This document shows, piece by piece, positions 48,126 to 58,429 of a DNA stretch of 64,000 nt. The notes under the pieces are model-generated. The model made no database searches. It worked only from the letters and a program-made list of their open reading frames with translations, and had not been told where the DNA came from. Source of the DNA: Caprella mutica (lineage: Eukaryota > Arthropoda > Malacostraca > Amphipoda > Caprellidae); assembly GCA_947561585.1 (NCBI GenBank), contig CANNZV010002451.1:33788-97787 (forward strand). The letters are read 5' to 3'. The translations under genes were made by a program, and so were the position numbers. Every line of letters starts with the position of its first letter. Within the stretch, counting starts at the first letter, position 1.

Positions 48126-48745
48126 TTGAATAGAGTTGGAGCTAAAATTTATCCTTGCGGGACCCTGCAATTAATATACGACATTTCCGAATTGCTATCA
48201 TCAATTGAAACAAACTGTTGTCGGTTGGAGAGGTGGGATTCGAACCATTTATGAATAGGACCTCTGATACCCATACAATTAAATCTTACCTAATAGAATA
48301 ACATGCTCTACGGTATCAAAGGCTTTTGATTGGTCCAAGAATACTGATGCAGTATATTCTTTTTTATCAATAGAACTGAAGACATCATCTAAATATTTAC
48401 TGATTGCATCCATAGTGCAAGAATTACCTCTAAAGCCATTGACAGTTCGTTATTAAAGAAAATTTATTAAGATATTTTACAAGTCGAACATGCATTAGTT
48501 TTTCAAATATCTTATTTAGCGTAGAAAGTGTAGAGATAAGTCTACAATTTTTGATGCAGCTTTTCCTACAACTATTATAAACTGGGCCCACTCTAACAGT
48601 TTTCAGTACATCAGGAATTACACCTGAGCGAATCGATTCATTAAAGAGATCAGCAATAAAAACGATATAATCGGACTAAGCTTCTTATGTATGAAAACTG
48701 GGATATCGTTAATTTTACATCCTTTAACTTGAAATTTATTAATTA
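48126..48745 (-). mobile_element. CR1/Jockey-like reverse transcriptase core, decayed
   Basis: Minus-strand pieces in order: SGVIPDVLKTVRVGPVY, STLNKIFEKLMHVRLVKYL, SVFLDQSKAFDTVEH, GIRGPIHKWFESHLSNRQQ and VPQG*ILAPTLFN. These are motifs 1-4 of non-LTR reverse transcriptases, including the first catalytic Asp in AFDTV. Frames change several times. The catalytic YxDD is missing because the mariner-type fragment enters just after the VPQG block. Confidence 0.8.
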
Positions 48746-48990
48746 CTAGTGTCCTTTCCCGTTAAAAATAACGGGTCATCATCAATATCAATTTATTATC
48801 TGTTATTAAGTTACTTTTAATGAATTCAATTAAAATCAAATTTTCTGCATAGTCTAATTTATTTTATAGATAAAATAGTTATTAAAAAGTTAATATATTC
48901 CCGTGCGTATTATAGTTACATTCTTCATGTTTAATACTCGTCGTGTAAAAGCGGACACCAAATAAATAAACACACGAGGGAAATTATTAG
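48746..48990 (-). mobile_element. Short nonautonomous Helitron (minus orientation)
   Basis: Read on the minus strand, the 3' end is the hairpin CCCGTTATTTTTAACGGG, a short spacer and CTAG, followed by host T. This is the classic Helitron terminus (hairpin, CTRR, insertion at AT). The body aligns with 54631-54903 (TAATAATTTCCCT, GGTGTCCGCTTTT, TTAGACTATGCAGAAAATTT). It interrupts the reverse transcriptase of the minus-strand retrotransposon. Confidence 0.75.
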
Positions 48991-49300
48991 TATAAATTTT
49001 GTGCACATCAGTATGATCTGTGGGAGCAGCGAAGAAAGATTGATCTATATTATATTAGATCTAACATAAACTAGTGGAGATGTATCAGCTCTAAGGATTG
49101 AGTCTCTGAGTTCCCTAATTGAATTGGAAAACTAATTGTTGAAGTGCGATGCTATTGCAGGAGGCTCATTGATATTGGTTCCGTTGATGCTTAAAGTATA
49201 ATTTGATTGCTTATTATTGATTTTGTTTAACAGTTCCCCTACAGTGGCCCATGGCTTACTTAATTATACGGCCTGATTTTCTGCCTTTTCGTCAAAAAAT
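48991..49300 (-). mobile_element. Endonuclease-RT linker of the CR1/Jockey-like element
   Basis: The minus strand reads KPWATVGELLNKINN and then LSINGTNINEPPAIASHFNN, the typical pre-RT linker (W..i..l.. then G......IA..FN). It lies between the endonuclease segment (52590-53160) and the RT core, from which the small Helitron separates it. Confidence 0.7.
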
Positions 49301-49689
49301 TAGAATGTCAATATTTTCACTTGTAATAAAATTAAAATTTGGCTACCAAATAATGTTTTTTTTTATTGATTCAAGTAATATATAGTTTCCTGATAGGTTA
49401 AAAATAATTTGAAATATGTATATATTACATTTATGTAGATACCTATATATTAATACTTTAATGTGTAGCACATTATTAAACCAATATCAGTATAGCTGTA
49501 CAGAGTATTTTAATATAATATATAGCAGCCTATGTATCGTAATTTTCTCAAAACTCTTAACTATAGCTTTTAGTACAGTCATCAATATTGAAGTTTCTAT
49601 CATGTATATAGCAACTATTTATCCTGGTTGCTGTTGGTCTCAGTTCACAACAGTGTACTGCAATTGTGCAGAACAAGAGGCATCACCTC

Positions 49690-51240
49690 CCAGAATATTT
49701 CTTTAGATGTCAGTTGTGCTTGGATATGGGAAGTGATTCACAGAGTGACGTTGGCCCGCCCGTGGAAGCTGATGTGTGGTGTGCCCCAGTGGTGAATGGT
49801 GATACGCCGTGAATGTGCAAAGGGATGGCTCAGACCCTATGCCAAACCAGACCCCAAGTAGGAAAAGAGTAGGAGCAGTAACATCCAAGAGGAAAGAATT
49901 AATCATACCTACTGCAATGTAAATGCGTCTACTTAGCCCCAAACACATATAAGATGAGACAACTGGTCGAGAGAGAAAAGATTGATGTAATCCTGGTACA
50001 AGAGTCTAAACTTGGACATCAAGGTAGGGCATCAGAAATTTCTGGATACTCCTCCATCAGGAAAGACCAGACAGGCAGTGGAGCAGTACTGGACAGGGGA
50101 AAGAGCCTCGTCAGGAGCAGTGTAGGATAGAAAGAGAGAGTATATGAACTGCCAAAGTATGTAATCCCATAAGGTTGCAGTTCACACGGAAAAATGAAGA
50201 AATGATATAATCAACATTACACCATATTTATAACGCCCAGAGAGCATGATGACGATATCTGGTGCGGCAATTTTAACGCGCACCATCCAATGTGGTACGC
50301 CGTGGTGACAACTAAAGAGAGAGGGAGGCCCTGGAAGACCTTTTCCACTACATGGTCCTGATTACTATCAAAGACGGGAGAGCAACACTCTACATCAAAG
50401 TGAAGCAAGGGTTGGGATGTAGCTCGCCCGACCTGATGGTGGTTAAAAGCGAGGAATATGGATCAAAGCGTGCTGATCAAACGTGCAGGAGTGACAGTGA
50501 TAGAGAATGAACGCAGCAAGATGAGGGTATTTAGAGAGGGGCTGCAAACGTGAGCTGTACCATCCCTTCTACTCTTCTCGTATATCATAGATGATATGCT
50601 GGGACAGTTTGGAGGGATTAATTTTGTTTATTATCTGGCAACGATGTGTTCTGATAGGAACAAAGCAGTAGCATCAAATACCGCAGACGTTAATGACTCA
50701 AAATGGACCAGCATTTGACAGTCCTGAGGAAACTGCTTCACGTTCCATGTGGTGAAAGTAGCTACCAAGATGGAAAAGAGGAGCTGAATCCTCTCTCTGA
50801 AACAAAGAACCACCGGTATAGGCCATTGAGAGATAGGTATTGCTGGACCCAATTGAGGACCGCTTCAAGAAAGCTGCTTTAAAGAAGTATGAAGATGAAT
50901 GATAGTTGAGGAAGACTTCCCTTGGAGAATAACGACAGCAAATGCAGTGGTCATACGAACGATGACGAGGTAGCTGGCAGAAGATGATGGTAAAAAACAA
51001 GACGGCACAGTTCAGGTTGTGTAATGCGGAGGAAGAGTCCGCAAAACAAATATGGGTGAAATGCTCGTTGCTCAGAGTTGGAGGACCTGAAGAGGAGACA
51101 CGGCCTAGCGGAAGATATGGTGGAACTTCTAAAGAATCTGGTCCCGATGGAGGCGTTTCTCAGCACTATTCAGTGGCGTTTATCAGCACTATGCGGTGGT
51201 GTTTCTCTGCAGTATGCAGAGATTATTTCAATTTCATCAA
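49690..51240 (+). mobile_element. R1/Jockey-clade non-LTR retrotransposon fragment, heavily deleted
   Basis: On the plus strand, in order and in changing frames: remains of Cys-rich Gag knuckles (CQLCLDMG, then RRECAKGWLRPYAKP, 49705-49840), then the endonuclease. The endonuclease reads REKIDVILVQESKLG, SGYSSIRKDQTGSGAV, WCGNFNAHHPMW and LGCSSPDLMVV. A short reverse transcriptase piece follows (REGLQT*AVPSLLLFSYIIDDML), then the C-terminal Cys/His tail (RLCNAEEESAKQIWVKC, then DLKRRHGLAEDMVELL). Most of the RT is deleted. The element sits between the endonuclease and linker of the minus-strand retrotransposon. Confidence 0.8.
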
Positions 51241-52585
51241 GTAATTATTTCAAAAATCTTTTCGATTCAAAAATTGACCCATATTCCATTCTTGAATGGT
51301 CTTCCTTTGGTAATTGAAAAACTGCTCCTGTAGTCTTCCCACGATGATTGAGCACTTATTAGCCATTTTCCCATGTAGAATATTCCAAAATGCAGCATAA
51401 ACAGAGAAAATATACTGAAAATAATTTCCAAATTCAATCTTTTTAGAATGATCTAGCAGTATCCTGACTACCGATTATTCATATATGCATGAAAATTATC
51501 TTGGTTTTTTAAAATGTAATTAATAAATGCGTTGAGTCAAATAATTATTATAAATTTGTAGAGAAATCAGTTGCAACGATGGAGAAAACTTTTGACCTTC
51601 TATTTTTTTGATGAAAAGCCATGATCGAGTGGCACAAGTTTCCCTACTATCATGGCAGCCCGATCTAAATTTATTAAGAAAATATTAATGCCTGCATTTC
51701 CAAATTGTTTTGGTTGTGTTATATTCTGTTTCTATCATTTGTATTTATTCTCTTTATTCTTATTCATTAATGTTATTTATATATGTTTATTAAAGTATCC
51801 CATGTAATTTCATTGTATTATAGTTTTCTATGTTCATTAGTTTCTTTTCATATATAGGTGCGTTCATGTGAATGATTAGGATTTTTCAGTAGTTATGTAC
51901 CAGCTATGCTCTAGTAAACAACCAGCCCTGACCTGCCTTTCACTGCTCTCCTAATTATTACGTTACAACGTAAATAGTGCTACAACAGGTTGTTAAATTT
52001 TTGACGTTATTATAAATAGTAGTTAAAAGAGATTAGATTATTTTCATAGAGTTTGAAAAGCCCATGTTTTCTCCTAAATAACTGTTTGCAATCTTTTGTT
52101 ATCCATGTATTCGTTAGAGAACTAATTGAATATGACTTTCATCTTAGGGTACGGTTACTATGGATGCGTATTCAAGCGATTTTTCGCACTGACTACTTCT
52201 GATGAAATCGGATGAAAATCAAATTCATGCTTTCCAATGGGAGTGGTTCCAGTGGCTGCGATTTGGTCGTCGGAATACGAACGAAGTCGTCAGACTAACT
52301 ACAGCGTTCAAATGAATTCGATTTTTTCATGCGACTTGCGACAATTTTCGGTAATTTTTGCGTATATTTCTCTTTCTTTTGATTGCTAGCTCTGTTTACC
52401 CATACATTTTTGATCATAATTAATTAATTAATTAAAAAAATTAATTTAATCATAATATAATTATATATAAAGGCTTGAATTGGTTTTTACTTTGTACAAT
52501 TTTTATTTTTTTAATAAAATGGAATATCTTTCAATGATTATATTACATAACATAAAAAAATTCTCATCATTTCTCTATTTAGGTA
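51241..52585. other. Intergenic or inserted DNA, nothing recognised
   Basis: There is no gene. A less AT-rich segment at 52146-52345 (starting GGGTACGGTTACTATGGATG) resembles a transposon end in texture, but no inverted partner was found. An ATTA-rich simple repeat lies at 52417-52450. Confidence 0.35.
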
Positions 52586-52589
52586 CATA

Positions 52590-53160
52590 TTTCAAAATCG
52601 TGTGTAGTGAAATTGTGAAAATAATAATCAAATTAGCGTTGCGTCTATTATCTCGGATAGACCGCCCAGAATGATCCCTAAATCTCTTGACAATAATATT
52701 ACTATTTGAGTTAACAAGAACTGGGAAAGTGATCGGATATGTCTACATTATAAGGGTAACAGAACTATCATAAAACAAATTATTTGGCCAGTTGTTATCA
52801 ATGAGAGTTGCGGAGATTGTGCTCACATGTGTTGGTACTGATATTGAGGGATGGAAGAATAATGAGCTCATCAGATCTGCAAAGTCACGGCTTCGAGAAT
52901 CAGAGCTCAACAAATTGAAATTAAAATCTCCGAAAATATAAACCTTTTTGTTAGACATATTGTTATTCTCTAAAGTATCACGAAATAACTGAAGGAACCT
53001 ATCCACATTAACGTCACCTGGAGGGTGATAAACACCAACAACAACGATAGAATCCCTAACACCGATAACCTCAACTCCACACATCTCTAGAATATTATTA
53101 GGTAATTTTTTACATAAATAGATATTCCGCCCCCAGTCCTAACATCCTAGCTGTACGAGT
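52590..53160 (-). mobile_element. CR1/Jockey-like endonuclease domain of the split retrotransposon
   Basis: The minus strand reads WGRNIYLCKKLPNNI, then DSIVVVGVYHPPG, YIFGDFNFNLLS, SVPTHVSTISATLIDNNW and SDHFPVLVNSN (last in a second frame). These are the ordered motifs of apurinic-like endonucleases of non-LTR elements, with the GDFN and SDH catalytic blocks both present. An uninterrupted frame covers 52743-53084. The element continues with the linker at 49300 after 3.3 kb of inserted DNA. Confidence 0.8.
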
Positions 53161-53879
53161 GAAACATAAAGTTTGTATTACATAGAAAGAATCATGACAA
53201 ACCACGTTTTCACCTCTCAATATTGCTTTAAAACTTTGATTACATAGCTTCGAACAGCACATTCTATTAGTTAAAATGAATAATAAAATGGTACGAGGTC
53301 AGAATAATCAATGAGAAATTACTTCTATAGAAGCAAATGAACTGCAATATCGACAATTTCATATCTAATTCAAAAACAAAGTCAGGTCTTCTAATACTAC
53401 TCCGCTAGAATATTAAACAGCAAAATATAATGACATTAGTATTTAGAACCAGTACAATTACAATATTGAAGATGTGAACGACTATATGTATTAATATAAT
53501 GAACAGAAAATTAACACATAAAAATACTCAACAAGAATATAAAGCAGATTTCTATTCAATAGCATTATTAGTTTTAGAATAACTGAAAATCACCCAACTA
53601 CTTGACTATACATACTGCTTTAATTTTTTTTAATTATTTAAATCGAACAATCGTTTGTACCTGATTCCAATTTCCAAAAATATATTATCCTTGATAATTT
53701 TCCTCTATATATTATAAAATTACGAGTCCCATTATATTTTGAGATTATGTCTGTACGTACCTATTATTAATACGGTTAATATAAATATTTTTGTTATAAC
53801 TTCTTACGCAAATCTTCGTGATAAGTGTATAAGATATTTAATGAAAGGAAATAGGTGATACTAGAATTATTATTTGAAA
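53161..53879. other. Intergenic, nothing recognised
   Basis: AT-rich, no gene and no clear repeat. Confidence 0.4.
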
Positions 53880-54629
53880 TTAAATAGTGATAGAAAAAAA
53901 TGGGGGAAGTGAATTTATGGCAAGTGTAGATGGTGGAAGTGTATATGGTGAAGAGTAGATGGTGGAAATGTTGATGGTGGAAGTGTAGATGGTGGAAATG
54001 TAGGTGGTGAAAGTGTACTTGGAGGAAGTGAAGGCGTGGGAAAAGTAGGTGGTGGAAGTGAATGTGAGTGGAATATAGGTGGGGGAAATGTAGGTGGAGG
54101 AAGTGAAGGTGAGTGCAATGTAGGTGGATGAAATGTAGGGGGAGGAAGTGAAGGATGGGGAAGTGAAGGGGGGGGGGGGTGGAGGAACTGTGGAGCTAAA
54201 ATCCAACATGGTTTAGAAAAAATGTTGTATGGTGATAAACTGATAATTTCCGTCAGTCGGTCTGTCACAAAATACGTCACAAAATTGGACCTCATAAGGT
54301 TGGTGTAAACCAATTTAATGCCTCCAATAAATTATTTATAAGCGATAATCTATAAATACTATTATAAAATATGCCGTATCAGTCGGTCCGACACAAAACG
54401 GGTTAAACACACATTATATCAATAGCACCTCTTAAAGTTGCTGTAAATTGAGAACCTGATGTGACCAAGATTACAAATACAAAGAATATTATTTTCAGAA
54501 GCATGTCACTAAACACATTTACTGCGTTTTATATGTTTTCTGTCTAAATGAGAGTTTTTTTTTTTAATCAGTTCTATCTAAACATTCTTGTTGATTCTCA
54601 TCCCGTGGAATTTCCACGGGTCTTGCTAG
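53880..54629 (+). mobile_element. Probable nonautonomous Helitron carrying a minisatellite
   Basis: The 3' end is well defined: the hairpin CCCGTGGAATTTCCACGGG (54602-54620), spacer TCTTG, CTAG, then T. Upstream, CGTCAGTCGGTCTGTCACA (54252) and ATCAGTCGGTCCGACACAAA (54378) are words I associate with insect Helitron interiors. The 5' end is not resolved; 53880 is only where the internal repeat begins. Confidence 0.5.
53895..54180. repeat. 12-15-bp purine-rich minisatellite
   Basis: Variable GTGGAAGTGTAGGTG and GGTGGAAATGTAGGTG units, about twenty copies, ending in a run of G. The Pro/Ser/Thr-rich minus-strand reading frames across it are artefacts of the repeat. Confidence 0.8.
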
Positions 54630-54630
54630 T

Positions 54631-54903
54631 TCTAATAATTTCCCTAGTGTGTATATTTATTTATTTATTTGGTGTCCGCTTTTGCTCGACGGGTATTATG
54701 TAACTTTGATGCGCACAGGAATATATTGACTTGATATTTAAATTCCCCTATTTTTATTCAATTTACAAATGTATTTTATCTATGAAATAAATTAGACTAT
54801 GCAGAAAATTTAATTTTGATTGAATTCATTAGAAGTGACCAAATAACGGGTAATAAATGGTTTTATATGATGACCCGTTATTTTTAACGGGAAAGAACAC
54901 TAG
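54631..54903 (+). mobile_element. Short nonautonomous Helitron (plus orientation)
   Basis: It starts with TCTAATAATTTCCCT and ends with the hairpin CCCGTTATTTTTAACGGG, spacer AAAGAACA and CTAG, followed by T. TC start, terminal hairpin and CTRR end are the full Helitron signature. It is 273 bp, a sister of 48746-48990, and abuts the CTAG|T end of another Helitron. Confidence 0.8.
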
Positions 54904-54924
54904 TAGAGTTATAATATACACTAA

Positions 54925-54926
<2 letters not shown>

Positions 54927-54960
<34 letters not shown>
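54927..54960. repeat. (GA)n microsatellite
   Basis: About 17 uninterrupted GA units immediately downstream of the small Helitron. Confidence 0.95.
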
Positions 54961-54961
<1 letters not shown>

Positions 54962-55505
54962 ATTGCAGCTATTGCAGGACGGTGATAATGAGTGTTAAAC
55001 CTTATTTTGTTTCAGTTACATCATTACTCCATGGAACTGACGCCAGATTGCCAGTCACGTGACCCTAAAATAAGGAATTAACCATCTTGCAAGACGCGAT
55101 ATAATTTGGTTTATAATTATAAGTTTCATAACTCTATGTTTGGGCCACTGGTTCACCACTTGATTTAGCCGAACTGAGATTTAATTGGCCGATAGACTTT
55201 TATTCACTGCGTATCCATATTACGAAAAGCAGCCTCCGTTTAATAATAAAACTTTTTTTTTTTTCATGGAGTGGAAATACTTATCTTATGTAAAAGAATG
55301 AAAATTTCAGATATACGTACATATTGTGTATCCAAATTTCGCTCAACATTTTGATTTTTTTATTGCCACATTATCATGGACTTCAACGCAACAATAAGGG
55401 GTGTTAAAAAGATTCTCTTCAATGGCTTCGCTTACATCGTGGACAGATTATTAGTCACGACAAATTATAAGCGAGGTTATGTAAAAGAAAAATGTGTGGA
55501 GACGC
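54961..55505. other. Intergenic, nothing recognised
   Basis: No gene. Slightly less AT-rich than average, with no clear repeat structure. Confidence 0.4.
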
Positions 55506-56760
55506 ATAGCTAACTAGATTACGTGCACTCAGTAGAGTGCATACCTTCGCCGCTGCTTATCCGTTTGCTACCAAAATCTGATAAACTGGTGACTGGATAA
55601 TGACCAATCGTCCCATCAAGTTTCATGCAATATGGTTCAATACCTTTTGATTTATTGAGTTATAAATTACCTTGACCTTTGACCGGATCACACCCAAAAT
55701 TCTGCCAGATGGTTCCTATACATTGGCCAATCGTCCCACAAATTTCAGACAATACATATGGTTGAATACTTTTCGAGTTATTGAGGTATAAAAGGTCTTG
55801 CGCTTGATGTTTGACCTTTGACTCGATCGATCCCAAAATTTAACAAAATGGTTCCTGTATATTGATCAATCGTCCAACCAAGTTTCATGCAATATGGTTC
55901 AATACTTATTGAGTTATAAATGACCATAATCTTGACCTTTGACCCAGTCCCTCCCAAAATTCTACCAGTAGGTTACTGCATGAACATTGACCAATCGTCC
56001 AACCAAATTTCAGGCAATTTGGTTGAACACTTTTTCAGTTATGCGAATAACAAGATGATAGATAGATAATGCCGCCTATAATATAACCTTCTCGCATTCT
56101 GCAAGGGTAATAAGCTATGAAAGATATAAAGATAATGTAGTACATATAAACTAGATTATGTGCACTCGGTAGAGTGCTTACCTTCGCCGCCATTTTGACC
56201 CGTTCTTTCTCAAAATATAATAAACTGCTAACTGGATAATAACCAATCGTTCCTCTAAGTTTCTTGCAATATTGTTCAATACTTTTCATTTATTGAGTTA
56301 TAAATGACCTTGACCTCCACCTTTGACCGGATCGCTCCCAAAAATCTACCAGATGATTCATGGACATTGACCAATTGTTCCATCAAATTTCAGACAATTT
56401 GGTTGAACACTTTTTGAGTTATTGAGATGCAAATGGCCTTGACCTTGAGCTTTGACCCGATTGCTCCCAAAATCTAACGAAATGGTTCCTGCATATTGAC
56501 TAATCGTCCCACCAAGTTTCATGCAATATGGTTCAACACTTTTTGAGTTATAAATGACCATGACATTGACCTTGACCTTTGACTGGGTCGCTCCCAAAAT
56601 TTTATCAGCAGGTCACTGGACATGGACCAATCGTTTCACTAAATTTCAGGCAATTTGGTTGAATTCTTTTTCAGTTAAGTGAATATTAAGATGATAAATA
56701 AATAAATAAATAAATTACGGCAGAAATATGACTTTCTCGCATATTCTGCGAAGGTAATCA
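55506..56760. repeat. Two-block dispersed repeat with internal 100-bp subrepeats
   Basis: Two blocks (55515-56110 and 56150-56760) each open with GTGCACTC(A/G)GTAGAGTGC and TACCTTCGCCGC, and close with TTCTCGCAT(A)TTCTGC(A/G)A(A/G)GGTAAT. Inside, subrepeats of about 100 bp alternate TTGACCTTTGACC, CCCAAAATTCTACCA, TTGACCAATCGTCC and TTTCATGCAATATGGTTCAA. The minus-strand reading frames are by-products of these subrepeats. I recognise the texture as a repeat but cannot name its class. Confidence 0.7.
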
Positions 56761-57020
56761 AACATTCTTATCCCCAGATACCGGACATAACCAGTCTTTG
56801 AAGGTAATTCATAGTATTTGAAAAATATCCAAAAAAATTAATATGAAGTTACTAATTATTATTATAATAAACAATGTTGCTATCCCATTTTTATATTTTC
56901 AAAATAAAATATTTCGGCCAAATGTCTGTTCGGCCAAATGTCCATTCGGCCAATATTTTTTCGGATGACCATAAAACTCCCAGTCAAAAAACTCCCAAGC
57001 GGGAAACTCTCACTTACTTT
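56761..57020. repeat. Left end of a possible element with CGGCCAAATGTC repeats
   Basis: TTCGGCCAAATGTC is repeated three times in tandem with variants (56922-56960). After it come GGATGACCATAAAACTCCCAG and more ACTCCCA words. The reverse complement of this layout appears at 58370-58425 (ACTCC words, then CGGTCATATGTC). An element spanning about 56915-58425 is therefore possible. Confidence 0.4.
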
Positions 57021-58200
57021 CATATCAATTTATCAATATGCATTAAAATTTGTAGTTTAAGTGAACTTTGTCAATTAAAAGATTATTACAATAATATCCA
57101 TTAGAATTTGTTGCTAAACCAAAACCTGCCAAATAAAATATTATCACAATGTTACTTTAAATTCAAATTTTGTTATCAAATTACTTTAGAGTTCATGTTA
57201 AAATATTCTTAATAATGAAACTGCTATTTTTTTAAAATAAGTACTAATTGTATAAAGCGTTCCCTGGTCTTTACATTACGAAACTGCTTGTATATTTGAA
57301 ATAGGTTCCAAATGAACAAAGCGTTCAACTTTGTACTTGGTTCATAACAACAGATCTCTAGTCCCTATAAACCCCTGTGGAAGAAGAAATATATGAAGTG
57401 AAAATCTATTGAACGATTACTAGTAAAACTTTTTAATACTGTATAAATATTTCCTTGAATTACTTTAAATTACGAAACTGCTAGTATGTTTGAGTAATCT
57501 TTCAAATGAACAAAAAAAATCAAACATAGAAACAGTTTCCTAATCAAAATTATTTTTAAAGGTCCCCTCCAAGCAAATATTTTTATTGCTTTAATGTTTC
57601 TTACAATTTTGCCACAAACCCCATCAAATTTTATAGCATATTTTTAATTTCATATGTTTTTGAAGATTTCTATAATCAAAACTCTACAAAACCTATTTTA
57701 CATCCGACTTTTCAGTCTGAAAAAAAATCTTCATTTTCAGTCTGAAGAAAAAGAATGTACACCATTTGTTTATTATAAATATGTATTTGGTATAATAAAT
57801 CCATTTGATATTCGTGTTAAGAAATATTATTGGATAAACTTATAGAAACGTATAAATTATTTAGGAAACAATTAATATCTCAAATAAGGTCAAAAAAGCA
57901 TTGTTCATTATACAATTCAAATTTGAGATCAAAACAAAGAGTGTACAATCTTCTTCTTCAGCGTCAGGTTAGTGTTTTGTACAATTGTTGCACACAGTGT
58001 ATTAAAAACTTTAAAAGCAAATAATAAAATAGATATGGAAACGAATTGTTAACAGCTTTAACCGAAGGATAAATGACCTCCTAAAGAAATTTGATAAAAT
58101 AAATTTGAATTACCTTTTTTATTAATATAATGTATTACTTAGTAAGTTTTAACTAAAACTATAAATTCTAATGCATATTAATAAATTAATATAAAAATCA
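57021..58200. other. AT-rich interior, internal duplication, no gene
   Basis: A diverged tandem duplication of about 190 bp (57270-57340 against 57460-57530) shares TTACGAAACTGCT-GTAT-TTTGA and CAAATGAACAAA. Open frames at 57654 and 57830 are AT-driven and unsupported. Confidence 0.4.
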
Positions 58201-58204
58201 CAGG

Positions 58205-58385
58205 GAGTTTTCCACACTGGGAGTTTTCTCACTGGGAGTTTTCCACACTGAGAGTTTTCTCACTGAGAGTTTTCCGCCTGGGAGTTTTACTGAAAGTTTT
58301 CCGCCTGGGAGTTTTACTGAAAGTTTTCCGCCTGGGAGTTTTACTGAAAGTTTTCCGCCTGGGAGTTTTCACACTTGGAGTTTTC
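58205..58385. repeat. 22-bp minisatellite
   Basis: Units of CTGGGAGTTTTCCACA/TCTCA at the left, then four copies of GCCTGGGAGTTTTACTGA plus AAGTTTTCC. The Lys/Arg/Thr-rich frame on the minus strand (KTPRRKTFS repeated) is a by-product. Confidence 0.8.
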
Positions 58386-58429
58386 CAAGAACCTTTTTTT
58401 CGGTCATATGTCATTCACGGAAGTGTCTG

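Noticed and set aside
53880..54313. Long Pro/Ser/Thr-rich minus-strand frames resembling mucin or collagen-like proteins
   Set aside because: A purine-rich minisatellite with units near multiples of three keeps frames open. There is no start context, splice context or non-repeat flank.
55506..56597. Minus-strand frames sharing KSVEPYC and GGTI words, suggesting a duplicated gene
   Set aside because: The similarity comes from 100-bp DNA subrepeats. Frames break at different points and no protein family is apparent.
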